A stretch of 34,325 nt of DNA from Chitinophaga pinensis (lineage in GTDB: Bacteria > Bacteroidota > Bacteroidia > CAMBQF01), in NCBI GenBank assembly GCA_945869825.1, contig CAMBQF010000017.1:1-34325 (forward strand), given 5' to 3'. The translations under genes were made by a program, and so were the position numbers. A model generated the notes under the pieces. That model was not told the DNA's origin. It saw only the letters and a list, made by a program, of their open reading frames with translations, and searched no databases. Every line of letters begins with the position of its first letter. Positions within the stretch are counted from its first letter, which is position 1. This document shows, in pieces, positions 7,951-16,832 of this stretch.

Positions 7951-8727
7951 TTATTTGCCTGTAAATTCAGCTTTGCGTTTTTCAACAAAGGCGGTAGTTC
8001 CTTCAACAAAGTCGGCAGTTTCTACCAGTTTGCCAAATTCGTTCACTTCGGTATCAAAGCCATTGGTAGCATTATCAAAATACGCGTTTACGCTGGCAAT
8101 GGTTGCGCCAATAGCCAATGGGGCTTTGGTAAATATTTTTTCCAGTATCTCTTTGGCCCTCCCAACAAGGTCGGCCTGCTCAGCAATGTGGTTTACCAGC
8201 CCAAAGTTATGCGCCTGTTCGGCATTAATCATATCTGATGTTAGCAACAATTCCATTGCCCTGCCTTTGCCAATAAGCTGTATAAGGCGTTGGGTACCGC
8301 CGTAGCCCGGAATCAGGCCCAGGTTAACCTCGGGCTGGCCAAATTTGGCATTTGGCGATGCTACCCGCAGATGGCAGGCCATAGCAAGTTCGCAACCGCC
8401 ACCCAATGCAAAACCGTTTACGGCAGCAATTACAGGTTTTGGGCAACGCTCTATTAAAAAGAAAATATCATGTCCGTTTTGGGCAAGGCTACGGCCTGTT
8501 TCAGCATTAAGGCCGCTAAACTCAGCAATATCAGCCCCGGCAACAAAGGCCTTTTCTCCGGCACCGGTAATAATAACGCCCTTAACAGCGGCATCGGTAT
8601 ACACTCCGGTTATTACTTCTTTCAGTTCTTTTAGGGTGGCCTGGTTTAACGCGTTAAGCTTTGCAGGGCGGTTTATGGTAATTACCAGTACCCCGTTTTG
8701 GTTTTCTGCTAAAATATTTTCGTACAT
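7951..8727 (-). CDS. Enoyl-CoA hydratase/isomerase family protein (crotonase)
   Basis: A 258-residue crotonase-fold enzyme, probably hydrating 2-enoyl-CoA in beta-oxidation. I chose the ATG at 8727 (MYENILAENQNGV); the longer track start adds seven residues and pushes into the promoter. The oxyanion-hole segments are AFVAGADIAEF and NGFALGGGCELAMACHL. Both catalytic glutamates of the hydratase subgroup are present, in GGGCELA and GQPEVNLGLIPGYGGTQRL, favouring true hydratase activity over an isomerase or dehalogenase. Length is standard. A -7 element TATTTTTG lies 18 bases upstream of the start. Its chain-length preference is not readable. Confidence 0.93.
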   Translation of the reverse strand: MYENILAENQNGVLVITINRPAKLNALNQATLKELKEVITGVYTDAAVKGVIITGAGEKAFVAGADIAEFSGLNAETGRSLAQNGHDIFFLIERCPKPVIAAVNGFALGGGCELAMACHLRVASPNAKFGQPEVNLGLIPGYGGTQRLIQLIGKGRAMELLLTSDMINAEQAHNFGLVNHIAEQADLVGRAKEILEKIFTKAPLAIGATIASVNAYFDNATNGFDTEVNEFGKLVETADFVEGTTAFVEKRKAEFTGK

Positions 8728-8745
8728 GGATTTATAGAGTTTAGG

Positions 8746-8753
8746 CAAAAATA
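8746..8753 (-). promoter_or_regulatory. -7 element for the enoyl-CoA hydratase gene
   Basis: On the minus strand TATTTTTG is an exact match to the Bacteroidota -7 consensus TAnnTTTG, 18 bases upstream of the ATG at 8727. No good -33 TTTG is seen at 17-21 bp, so this rests on the -7 box and its position alone. Confidence 0.5.
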
Positions 8754-8820
8754 ATACAATAAGAACTTAGCTGCCGGGCTATTTATTTTTATTGCTGACA
8801 GTTTTATTAAATATATTTTT

Positions 8821-8856
8821 TAGCCCCTCCACCTTGGGGGAGGGGTTGGGGAGGGG
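8821..8856. repeat. C/G-rich intergenic hairpin repeat (R3)
   Basis: TAGCCCCTCCACCTTGGGGG followed by AGGGGTTGGGGAGGGG. CCCCTCC and GGAGGGG form a stem around ACCTTGGG, and a second GGGGAGGGG block follows. It lies between divergent genes. It has the same TAGCCCC(C)TCC opening as the minus strand of R2. Confidence 0.7.
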
Positions 8857-8903
8857 TGAATGGTTTACAATATTATCTTTACCTACCCGTCTTACCTGTT
8901 ACT

Positions 8904-9935
8904 ATGGCATTTAAAGTATTTGGAACACAGCCCACAGGGCAACGTTTAGAAAGGATTACAAAGAGTGAAAACTATAAATACGGCAGCTTTCAAAACCTGG
9001 CCGAAACCCTGATGGATTTTTCCCCTGGCGTAGCTTTTGACACTATGAAGCAACGCATGAATAACATTGATAAGGCCCCTAAAAAGCCTATCCCTACCAT
9101 AAAAACCGATTTGCAGGCCTTAAACACCGATACGCCCAGCGTGGTATGGTTTGGGCACTCATCATACATAGTAAAAGTCAATGGGCTAACCATTTTGGTT
9201 GACCCTGTTTTTGGCAACTACGCATCGCCCATACCGGGTGTGGTAGGCAGCTATGCGCATACCCATAAATATGGCTTGGCCGATATGCCTGAATTGATAG
9301 ACGTACTGCTTATTACCCACGACCATTACGACCACCTTGATTATGGCACCGTGTCAAAGCTAAAAGGTAAGGTTAAAAATGTAGTAACCGGATTGGGCGT
9401 TGGCGCCCATTTTGAGTATTGGGGCTTCAACCCCGCCATAATCCACGAGCTTGACTGGTGGGAAAGCATACAGCTTGATAATGGGCTTACATTTACCGCC
9501 GCCCCGGGCCGTCACTTTTCGGGCCGCTCGCTAAAGCGCAACCAAAGCTTATGGTCGGGTTTTGCCTTAGATACCAGCACTCATAAACTATACCTTGGTG
9601 GCGACTCTGGCTACGGCAGCCACTTTGCAAAAATTGGCGAGCGTTTTGGTGGGTTTGATTTGGCAATACTGGAGTGTGGGCAATACAACATAAACTGGCA
9701 CGCCATCCATATGATGCCCGAAGAAACCGTGCAGGCATCGTTAGACCTTAAGTCGAAGGTATTGCTACCCGTGCATTGGGGCAAGTTTACATTGTCGGTG
9801 CACCCGTGGTACGAGTCGGTTACCCGTGCCCTTGAGGCAGCGCCTAAGCTAAATGCCACCGTTGTAACACCGCAAATTGGCGAGCCGCTAACGCTTGGTA
9901 ACCCGCATACAAACAAAATTTGGTGGCAGTATTAG
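8904..9935 (+). CDS. MBL-fold metallo-hydrolase (NAPE-PLD/UlaG-like)
   Basis: A 343-residue cytoplasmic metallo-beta-lactamase-fold hydrolase. The ATG at 8904 (MAFKVFGTQPTGQRLERI) is preferred over the GTG at 8856 in the track, which lies inside repeat R3. The metal site is clear: VWFGHSSYIVKVNG, LVDPVFGNYASPI, then the HxHxDH motif in ITHDHYDHLDYG. Later ligand regions are AAPGRHFSGR, YLGGDSGYG and LLPVHWGKFTLS. The GRHFSGRS and HWGKF segments resemble bacterial relatives of N-acyl-phosphatidylethanolamine phospholipase D, so a phosphodiesterase or lactonase is likely. The substrate is unknown. It is divergent from the enoyl-CoA hydratase and upstream of coaX. Confidence 0.88.
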   Translation: MAFKVFGTQPTGQRLERITKSENYKYGSFQNLAETLMDFSPGVAFDTMKQRMNNIDKAPKKPIPTIKTDLQALNTDTPSVVWFGHSSYIVKVNGLTILVDPVFGNYASPIPGVVGSYAHTHKYGLADMPELIDVLLITHDHYDHLDYGTVSKLKGKVKNVVTGLGVGAHFEYWGFNPAIIHELDWWESIQLDNGLTFTAAPGRHFSGRSLKRNQSLWSGFALDTSTHKLYLGGDSGYGSHFAKIGERFGGFDLAILECGQYNINWHAIHMMPEETVQASLDLKSKVLLPVHWGKFTLSVHPWYESVTRALEAAPKLNATVVTPQIGEPLTLGNPHTNKIWWQY

Positions 9936-9990
9936 CACTTTAGTGGCGGCAAGAACGTTGTTTTATAGTACCTTGCGGCGTTTTTGGCGT

Positions 9991-10719
9991 ATGCAGTTAA
10001 TCATAGACATAGGTAATTCTAAAATCAAAATAGCGGTTTTCAACAAGCAAGACCTTGTTGAGTTTAACTCGTTCCCTAAGCTTACCTATAAAAAATTTGA
10101 AGACCTGTTTACCAAATACCCTGCGCTTAGCTCGTGCCTTATTTGCTCTGTTAGCGATGATATTGATGCACTAAAGGCCTTATTAGAACAGCACCTTAAA
10201 ATTACCGTTTTCAACTACAAAACCAAAATACCCGTAACCAACTTATACGGTACACCCAAAACCCTGGGGTACGACAGGCTGGCTGGTGCCATTGGCGCCA
10301 ACAACCTGTACAAAGGCAAAAATGTTCTTGTAATAGACTCTGGCACCTGTGTTACCTACAACTTTGTAAGTGCCAAAGATGAATACCTGGGTGGTAGCAT
10401 TAGCCCCGGTTTAGATATGCGCTTTAACGCCCTGAACCACTTTACGGCTAAGCTTCCGTTGGTTGAATTTGAAGAAATTGACCAACTAACCGGCGACGAC
10501 ACAAAATATTCTATCCTAACCGGCGTTATCAACGGCATGGCATACGAAATGGATGGGTTTATAAACGCCTATACCACTAAATACAAGCAATTGCAGGTGG
10601 TTCTTACCGGTGGCAATGCCAACCGGTTTGAAAAAGCCTTAAAAAATAGCATCTTTGTGCACCCTAATATTGTGCTTTGGGGCTTAAAAACTATACTAGA
10701 TTATAATAATGAAGAATAA
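9991..10719 (+). CDS. coaX: Type III pantothenate kinase
   Basis: Phosphorylates pantothenate, the first step of coenzyme A synthesis; type III enzymes need a monovalent cation and resist CoA feedback. The 242-residue ORF from the ATG at 9991 begins MQLIIDIGNSKIKIAVF, the ASKHA phosphate-1 loop, and family members start just here, so the longer track ORF is rejected. GYDRLAGAIGA is the pantothenate-binding region. LVIDSGTCVTYNFV has the catalytic-region Asp and phosphate-2 motif. GGSISPGLDMRFNALNHFTAKLP and VVLTGGNA complete the set. The last codons overlap the start of the outer-membrane gene by 11 bases, which implies translational coupling. Confidence 0.96.
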   Translation: MQLIIDIGNSKIKIAVFNKQDLVEFNSFPKLTYKKFEDLFTKYPALSSCLICSVSDDIDALKALLEQHLKITVFNYKTKIPVTNLYGTPKTLGYDRLAGAIGANNLYKGKNVLVIDSGTCVTYNFVSAKDEYLGGSISPGLDMRFNALNHFTAKLPLVEFEEIDQLTGDDTKYSILTGVINGMAYEMDGFINAYTTKYKQLQVVLTGGNANRFEKALKNSIFVHPNIVLWGLKTILDYNNEE

Positions 10720-12130
10720 ACTGGCGCGCCTACTTATACTAACTACATTAGCAATATGGGCACCGGGCATATATAATAGCCTATATGCGCAGCCAACTGT
10801 CAATACATCGTCTCCATACTCACGTTTTGGTATTGGTGAGCTACAATACAACAGCGACCCGCGTTTTATGGCTATGGGTGGCGTAGCCCTGGGTTTAAAC
10901 GACTCTACCTACATCAACTTTGAAAACCCTGCGGCCTATACATCAGTTGGAAAATACACGTTGTTTAATGTAGGAGCCCGTGCATCGTTTACCCGCCTTA
11001 ATACCACTACCAAGCAAGCCGATGCTAACAGTATCAACTTCTCCCACTTGTTCATATCAGTGCCGGTTATTTACCGCAAATGGGCTATGAACTTTGGTGT
11101 TATTCCTTTCAGTAACGAGGGGTACAACTTTACCCAAACACAACCCCTGCCACCCTATAACGATATTAAGCTAAACTACCAGGGTAGTGGTGGCCTAACA
11201 GCCGCTACCTGGGGCAACGGCGTAACTCTTTACCGCGGCCTTAAAAACCGCTCTAAAACCGTAAATCCTGATACTATTAGCAATATCGCCATGCGCCGCA
11301 TTATGCGTGATACTATGCCCGAGGTTAGCCGCCTGAGCATTGGCGTAAACGTTACTTACCTTTTTGGCAACCTAAACAGCCAAAGCAATGCCATATTTCC
11401 TGATACCACTATAGCATACAACACCCGTCAGGTTCGTTCTGTAAGGGTTGATGGCCTTTCTACCCAATTTGGCCTGCAATACAGCAAACGCTTTAAACGT
11501 GATAGGGTGCTTACCCTGGGTGCTACGTATACTCTTGGGTTAGACCAAAGCGCTAAAGAGAGTCTCTTTCTTGCATCTTATGTAAACACTGGCGAGAGCG
11601 ACTTTTACCTTGATACTCTCATAGACCAGCAAAACCGCAAGGGTAAAATAAAGCTGCCAACATCGCTTGGTGCCGGCTTTACCCTAAGGCAGGGCAACAC
11701 CTGGATGATAGGTGCCGACTTTAAAACTACCGATTGGGCAGGTTACCGCTATTTTGGCAAGGCCGATGATAAGCTCGGCAATAGCTACCAGGCATCGGTA
11801 GGGGCGCAGTTTACACCCGACTATACACCTAAGAAACTATCGCTGCGCCGCACGGCATATCGCATTGGCGCACGCTATGGCCGCTCATATCTTAACCTGA
11901 ACAACACGCCGATAAATGAGTGGGGTGTTAGTGCAGGCATTGGTTTGCTGCTAAACCCATCGGGCTATTATCAGCGCATTTTTAAGGCACCATTCTCTTC
12001 AATGAATATAGCTGCTGAATATGGCCAACGCGGTACTACTACCAACAACCTTATCCGCGAAGATTTTGTGCGTGTGAGCCTATCATTCACCTTTAGTGAT
12101 AAGTGGTTCAACAAGTATAAGTTCGACTAA
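10709..12130 (+). CDS. Outer-membrane beta-barrel protein, uncharacterised
   Basis: A 473-residue protein with a Sec signal peptide (MKNKLARLLILTTLAIWAPG ending near SLYAQ) and alternating polar/hydrophobic strands typical of an outer-membrane barrel. The mature N terminus TSSPYSRFGIGELQYNS is followed by AMGGVALGLNDSTYINFENPAA, which resembles FadL/PorV-like Bacteroidota barrels. The C terminus has paired strands (FVRVSLSFTFSDKWFNKYKFD) consistent with the last barrel strands. The ATG lies inside the coaX 3' end, so the two are co-transcribed. Function is unknown. FadL-type hydrophobic uptake is possible but unproven. Confidence 0.8.
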   Translation: MKNKLARLLILTTLAIWAPGIYNSLYAQPTVNTSSPYSRFGIGELQYNSDPRFMAMGGVALGLNDSTYINFENPAAYTSVGKYTLFNVGARASFTRLNTTTKQADANSINFSHLFISVPVIYRKWAMNFGVIPFSNEGYNFTQTQPLPPYNDIKLNYQGSGGLTAATWGNGVTLYRGLKNRSKTVNPDTISNIAMRRIMRDTMPEVSRLSIGVNVTYLFGNLNSQSNAIFPDTTIAYNTRQVRSVRVDGLSTQFGLQYSKRFKRDRVLTLGATYTLGLDQSAKESLFLASYVNTGESDFYLDTLIDQQNRKGKIKLPTSLGAGFTLRQGNTWMIGADFKTTDWAGYRYFGKADDKLGNSYQASVGAQFTPDYTPKKLSLRRTAYRIGARYGRSYLNLNNTPINEWGVSAGIGLLLNPSGYYQRIFKAPFSSMNIAAEYGQRGTTTNNLIREDFVRVSLSFTFSDKWFNKYKFD

Positions 12131-12158
12131 GACAATTAGCTGCACTTTCTGCTATTTT

Positions 12159-12228
12159 GGGCTTTCCGGCTTCTCCGTCGGGCTATCCGCTGTAGCCCTT
12201 TGGGGCTGCCGCTCCTATCCCTAACGCA
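12159..12228. repeat. Structured noncoding element with alternative stems
   Basis: In the 215-base gap between the convergent barrel and choice-of-anchor L genes, GGGCTA (12180-12185) pairs with TAGCCC (12193-12198) around a 7-base loop. The same AGCCC can instead pair with GGGCT (12203-12207), so the two stems exclude each other. The motif series GGGCTTTCC, GGGCTATCCGC, GGGGCTGCCGC, CTATCCCTAACGC looks like a degenerate tandem unit. I recall similar elements between genes in other Bacteroidota but cannot verify this here. The rest of the gap (12229-12345) shows no recognised feature. Confidence 0.55.
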
Positions 12229-12345
12229 ACTGCGGCAATATAGCATAGCGTAATAGCGTCCCCAACATTAAGCGCATGAAAATCCGGACATTGCACATAC
12301 TTTGAGCTATGGAATCGTAATTAATTTGCGCTTAAGACAGATAAA

Positions 12346-14478
12346 TTAGCGCACCAACGCCACTTTGCCGCGGTACAAAATTTCGTCTTCGGCGGCGGTA
12401 ATGCGCAGGCCTACTACATATACATAGGTATCAATAGGCACCAGGTTGCCGTTGGCATCTTTTCCGTCCCAGCCGTTGGCTAAGCTGTTGGTGGTAAATA
12501 TGCGCTGGCCCCAGCGGTTGTATATACTCATAGAGTATTCTTCAAAGCCCTGGCCTTTGCCGTTGTAGCTTTCGTTCACACCGTCGCTATTAGGGGTAAA
12601 GCTGTTAGGTATATAAAAATAGAAGTCAGGCTTAACAACCAGGCTATACTGTATCGTATCGGGGCAGCCAGCAGCATTTAGCACTGCAAGGGTTACTATA
12701 AACGCGCCAGATGATGCGTAGGTGTGTGTAGGCTCAAAGTCGGTAGAGGTTGTTCCATCGCCAAAATCCCACCAAATGCCGTTTTCATAGCCTACAGAAT
12801 TATTGCTGAACGTAACCGAGTTATTGCTTACAAACAGGTAATCAAAGTTAGCATCAACAGGCACTACGGTAACACTTACCGCATCGGTAACACTCTGGTT
12901 GCAGGCATCGGTAACAGTAACGGTATATACGCTGCTTACCATGGGTGACACCTGTATGGTATTGCTTTGTTCGCCGGTGTTCCAAAGTACACTAACAGTA
13001 CCGTTGCCACCTTGTACGTTTGCTACCAGTGTAGCGCTGGAGTTTTGGCAGATAGTGGTATCGTTACTGGCGGTCATGGTAAGCAGCGCGGGTGGCTCCA
13101 CCGCCACTTCCACATCATCAGTCGCCTGGTTGCCGCACAAGTCGGTAACGGTAACGGTGTAAATAGTAGTATTGGCAGGTAATACCGATATGTTCTGCGT
13201 TAAATCGGCGGTTGGGGCCCAGCTGTACGTATAGCCAGGTACACCATTGGCTGGCGTAGCCGTAAGGGTAATATTACCTCCACCGGTACACGCAGTAGAT
13301 TGGTCTGCCCCTGCGTTAACCGTAATTGGCACCACATCGTTAAAATAGATAGTAACACTGGTAACGCTGGAGTTATTACAAACTGTATTAGTTACCGTAA
13401 GCACAATTGTTTCCTGGCCTTCAATCAAACCATCGGCAACAGGATTTAGGGTAATGTAGGCAGTATCTTGCCCCGCAGGTATGGTTACCTGCCCGCTAAG
13501 GTTATTGCAGTCTACACCATTAGTTGCAGTGCCTCCAATGGTATAGTTGTAGGTTTGCGCCTGTGTATTGTTGCCGCTGCGCACAATTTTAATAGTAGCA
13601 TCGCCACAGCCTTCGTACATTACTGTATCGTTGGTGCTGTAGCTAACATCTGGAATAACCAGTACGCTTCCACTACTTGAAAATGAACCTGCCTCTAAAA
13701 ACACCGCAGAATCCCATACACCGTCAGATGCATCGGCAATAGCCAGTTTTATATGGTAGGTTTGGCCACAGGTAACAGCTGCAACAGCCGTCATAACCGT
13801 GGTAAACCCGTCATACTCTACTGTAGTACCAAACTCATTGTCAACGTAGTATTGGTTATTGTCTATGTTGTTTACGTTGCCTATTGTAATAGGGGTTGTT
13901 GTACCTGGTATAAGTGCAATGTTTGAGTTATTGTAACCACCAGGCCCTGTTAAAAAGAAGGCAAAAACATCGTTTATAGAGCCCACAAACTCAGGGTATT
14001 CTTCAGAGCCAAACACATAGCGGAACTTAACGGTATCTGATGTTGGAACAAAGTCAAATTCCAGCACCGCAGCATCATTACTATAAATACCTGGGCTTGA
14101 TACTTGAATAATAGCATCAAGCAAAGCGTCTCCATCGGCATTTGGGGTTAGGTTAAAGTTACTGGGTACACCAACATCGTTCCCGGCGCTACTTGTGCTG
14201 TTAGGCCCATAAGCTACAGCTGCGTAGCCGGTGGTAAGCATTACACCGCTAGTAAGGCCAAGGTTACCTACAGCGGTGAATTTTGATATACTGTTAGGGA
14301 ACCCCGTATAGGTTACATTGCTTACAGTAATGCCGCCACCCAAAAGCACGTTTTGCACCAGCTGGGTAGGTGTCATTGTAGAATCTATCTGCAACTGGGC
14401 ATGCACTTTATTGCCGCCTAAAGTCAACAGAATCAATAAAGAAGATAGGATTTTTAAAGCGTAATTGTTTATCTTCAT
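12346..14478 (-). CDS. Choice-of-anchor L surface protein with T9SS type B sorting domain (paralogue 1)
   Basis: A 710-residue secreted protein. The ATG at 14478 (MKINNYALKILSSLLILLTL) gives a signal peptide ending at VHAQ; the longer track start crosses the promoter. Domains in order: choice-of-anchor L (about 30-275; VKFRYVFGSEEYPEFVGSIN, YHIKLAIADASDGVWDSAVF), Calx-beta-like (about 285-395; TNGVDCNNLSGQVTIPAGQD), two Ig/SprB-like repeats (about 395-560), a PKD domain (IWWDFGDGTTSTDFEPTHTY), and a gliding-motility-type type B C-terminal domain (YIPNSFTPNSDGVNESYNGK, MSIYNRWGQRIF). It is expected to be exported through the outer membrane by the T9SS and left on the surface or released. Its role is probably adhesive. 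It is adjacent to a close paralogue. Confidence 0.88.
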   Translation of the reverse strand: MKINNYALKILSSLLILLTLGGNKVHAQLQIDSTMTPTQLVQNVLLGGGITVSNVTYTGFPNSISKFTAVGNLGLTSGVMLTTGYAAVAYGPNSTSSAGNDVGVPSNFNLTPNADGDALLDAIIQVSSPGIYSNDAAVLEFDFVPTSDTVKFRYVFGSEEYPEFVGSINDVFAFFLTGPGGYNNSNIALIPGTTTPITIGNVNNIDNNQYYVDNEFGTTVEYDGFTTVMTAVAAVTCGQTYHIKLAIADASDGVWDSAVFLEAGSFSSSGSVLVIPDVSYSTNDTVMYEGCGDATIKIVRSGNNTQAQTYNYTIGGTATNGVDCNNLSGQVTIPAGQDTAYITLNPVADGLIEGQETIVLTVTNTVCNNSSVTSVTIYFNDVVPITVNAGADQSTACTGGGNITLTATPANGVPGYTYSWAPTADLTQNISVLPANTTIYTVTVTDLCGNQATDDVEVAVEPPALLTMTASNDTTICQNSSATLVANVQGGNGTVSVLWNTGEQSNTIQVSPMVSSVYTVTVTDACNQSVTDAVSVTVVPVDANFDYLFVSNNSVTFSNNSVGYENGIWWDFGDGTTSTDFEPTHTYASSGAFIVTLAVLNAAGCPDTIQYSLVVKPDFYFYIPNSFTPNSDGVNESYNGKGQGFEEYSMSIYNRWGQRIFTTNSLANGWDGKDANGNLVPIDTYVYVVGLRITAAEDEILYRGKVALVR

Positions 14479-14515
14479 AAGCAATGACTGGTTTATAGGT
14501 TTCCCCAGCCTGACA

Positions 14516-14548
14516 CAAAAATAAAGAAATATTCTTGAAAAATGCAAA
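14516..14548 (-). promoter_or_regulatory. Promoter of choice-of-anchor L paralogue 1
   Basis: On the minus strand, TTTG (14548-14545) is followed by exactly 21 bases and then TATTTTTG (14523-14516). Both boxes match the Bacteroidota consensus TTTG-N19-21-TAnnTTTG. The expected start of transcription leaves a leader of about 34 bases before the ATG at 14478. The gene therefore has its own promoter despite following paralogue 2 by only 128 bases. Confidence 0.7.
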
Positions 14549-14606
14549 ATTATCTTACACCATTAAACAAGTTCAAATGGGTAATACGGAGAAATTAAAT
14601 TAATTA

Positions 14607-16733
14607 TTACCTGATTAAAGCCACTATCCCCCTGTAAACCATTTGTTTATCCTCTTGCGGGGTTATTTTAATGGTTATCACATAAGTGTACACATCTATG
14701 GGGGCAACCTTGTTTTGTTTGTCTTTTCCATCCCAGTCTTCGGTTAACGATTTTGTGCTGAAAACCTCTTCACCCCAGCGGTTAAATATCCGCATCTCAT
14801 ATACGTCAAACCCCTGCCCTTTGCCGTTAAAGGTTTCGTTTAAGCCATCCTGGTTTGGGGTAAATGCGTTGGGCACATAAAAATAAAAATCAGGCCTTAC
14901 AAGTAGGCTTTGCTGTATAGTGTCTAGGCAGCCAGCGGCATTTTCTACCACAAGCGTTACTATGTAAGTACCAGGGCTGGTGTACACGTGGGTAGGAGAG
15001 AAGGTGTTAGATATCGCCGTACTGTCGCCAAAATCCCACCAAACGCCACTATCATATCCGGTTGAATTATTGGTAAAAGCTACGCTATTGTTACTGGTAA
15101 AAAAGTAGTCAAACAGTGCGTCGTTAGGCAAAACGGTAACAGTAACCGCCTCGGTGGCCGTTTGGTTGCAAACATCGGTAGCGGTAACGGTGTAGGTAGT
15201 GTTTACCAACGGTGCCACCTGTATGCTGTTGCTTTGGTCGCCTGTATTCCATTGCAGGGTAACCGCGCCTATGCCACCCTGATAGTTAGCGGTAAGCAAT
15301 GCTATTTGGTTTTGGCAAATGGTTGTATCGTTAGATGCGGTTATAAACAGCGGCTGCGGCACATCTACCGTCACTTGCACCGTATCGCTCGCCTGATTGT
15401 TGCAGGCATCGGTGGCAGTAACAATATAGGTGGTGCTGTTTACAGGCTGCACAGCTATACTTTGCGTTAAATCGCCCGTAGGCACCCAACTGTAAGTGTA
15501 AGGGCCTATGCCTCCATTGGGAGTCGCCGTAAGTTGTATGGGGTTTCCGCTGTTGCATGCGGTCGACTGGTCGTTACCCGCGTTAACAGTCAATGGCAAT
15601 GGGTCTACAAGGTAAATTGTGGCAGTAACCGTGGTAGTAACATTACAAACGGTATTGGTTACTGATATTATCACAGTTTCAGTTCCCTCTACCTGCCCGT
15701 CGGCTGTTGGGTTTAAGGTGATGAAAGCGGTGTCTTGCCCTGCGGGAATGGTTACCTGTCCGCTTAGGTTGGCATAGTCAACACCGTTGGTTGCGCTGCC
15801 GCTCATGGTGTAGTTTACCGTCATTGGGCCGGTTAAATCGCCGCTACGGATAAAGCCTATCGCTGCCGAACCGCAACCCTCATACATCGTGGTATCGTTA
15901 GTGGTGCTATAGGCAACATCGGTAGATATTTGAATTGAGCCCGAACTGCTAAACGAGCCGGCCTCTAAAAACACGCCCGAGTCCAGTATCGGGTCGCCCG
16001 CATCGGCAATAGCCAGTTTTATGTGGTATGTCTCGCCGCAAATAACGGCAGCCTTTGCGGTTAGCACACGCGTAAACCCATCGTACTGAATTGTGCCGGT
16101 GGGTATAAAACCATCGCCATTGTCTACGTAATATTGCGGGTAGCTAAGGTCGTTCACATTGTCAATAGATACGGGTGTTGATGTGCCCGGCACCAGGGCA
16201 ATATTAGTGGGCGCCATAGGCGTTGTTACCCCGCTCATTATAAAAGCAAACACATCGTTATAGCCTAATCCAACAAACTCAAGATATTCCTCAGAGCCAA
16301 ACACATAGCGGAACTTTACACTGTCTGATGTGGGTACAAAGTCAAACTCAAGCACAGCTGCATCAAAAGTGCCAGCGCTAGATATATTATCTAAATCGGC
16401 ATCGCCCGCACCACCGCAGCCGCCCACAGGCAAGGTGTTGCCGCTGTTGTTATTAGGCCCTATACCTACTGAGCATTCGCCGGTAGACATTGCTATGCCC
16501 GATGCTAACCCCAGGTTGGTACCGTTGGCTGTAAAAGCAGCTATTTGCAATGGAGTGCCTGTAAAGGTGATGTTGGATGCTGTTACGCCAGGGCCAAGTA
16601 ATATATTCTGAACTAATTGTTGCGGGGTTTGACCGTTGGTTATTACCAGCTGGGCCATACCAATTTTAGGCTCTGCGGCAAACGCAAGGAGTAGTATTAA
16701 AATATGAATTTTCTGTAGGTAGATTTTTTTCAT
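14607..16733 (-). CDS. Choice-of-anchor L surface protein with T9SS type B sorting domain (paralogue 2)
   Basis: A 708-residue secreted protein with the same architecture and obvious homology throughout to paralogue 1: signal peptide (MKKIYLQKIHILILLLAFAA ending MAQ), choice-of-anchor L (VKFRYVFGSEEYLEFVGLGY, YHIKLAIADAGDPILDSGVF, LEAGSFSSSGS), Calx-beta-like (TNGVDYANLSGQVTIPAGQD), two Ig-like repeats, PKD (VWWDFGDSTAISNTFSPTHV) and type B CTD (YVPNAFTPNQDGLNETFNGK, MRIFNRWGEEVF). Compared with paralogue 1 it has an extra glycine/cysteine-rich stretch (PVGGCGGAGDADLD) near the N terminus. The pair is best explained by tandem duplication followed by divergence. Function is inferred to be a surface adhesin or matrix protein. 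Confidence 0.88.
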   Translation of the reverse strand: MKKIYLQKIHILILLLAFAAEPKIGMAQLVITNGQTPQQLVQNILLGPGVTASNITFTGTPLQIAAFTANGTNLGLASGIAMSTGECSVGIGPNNNSGNTLPVGGCGGAGDADLDNISSAGTFDAAVLEFDFVPTSDSVKFRYVFGSEEYLEFVGLGYNDVFAFIMSGVTTPMAPTNIALVPGTSTPVSIDNVNDLSYPQYYVDNGDGFIPTGTIQYDGFTRVLTAKAAVICGETYHIKLAIADAGDPILDSGVFLEAGSFSSSGSIQISTDVAYSTTNDTTMYEGCGSAAIGFIRSGDLTGPMTVNYTMSGSATNGVDYANLSGQVTIPAGQDTAFITLNPTADGQVEGTETVIISVTNTVCNVTTTVTATIYLVDPLPLTVNAGNDQSTACNSGNPIQLTATPNGGIGPYTYSWVPTGDLTQSIAVQPVNSTTYIVTATDACNNQASDTVQVTVDVPQPLFITASNDTTICQNQIALLTANYQGGIGAVTLQWNTGDQSNSIQVAPLVNTTYTVTATDVCNQTATEAVTVTVLPNDALFDYFFTSNNSVAFTNNSTGYDSGVWWDFGDSTAISNTFSPTHVYTSPGTYIVTLVVENAAGCLDTIQQSLLVRPDFYFYVPNAFTPNQDGLNETFNGKGQGFDVYEMRIFNRWGEEVFSTKSLTEDWDGKDKQNKVAPIDVYTYVITIKITPQEDKQMVYRGIVALIR

Positions 16734-16817
16734 CTTTATCCCTCATAACAACTATCGTACCATCGAAATTAATTTTTACAAATTTAAAAAGCAAGCTTTT
16801 ACTTCTTTTATTAGGCC

Positions 16818-16825
16818 TATATTTG
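16818..16825 (+). promoter_or_regulatory. -7 element 7 nt before the glycosyltransferase start
   Basis: TATATTTG is an exact TAnnTTTG match, followed by CACGTTT and the ATG at 16833. A weak TTTT stands 17 bases upstream in place of TTTG. If transcription starts 3-6 bases after the box, the mRNA has almost no 5' leader. Confidence 0.65.
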
Positions 16826-16832
16826 CACGTTT

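Noticed and set aside
8856-8903. GTG start for the MBL-fold gene
   Set aside because: It lies in repeat R3; the ATG at 8904 gives a natural N terminus.
9895-9990. N-terminal extension of coaX
   Set aside because: The known family begins at the MQLIIDIGN segment, and the extension overlaps the end of the upstream gene.
12131-12345. Riboswitch or tRNA
   Set aside because: Alternative stems exist, but the position between convergent genes and lack of a cloverleaf or known aptamer motif argue against both.
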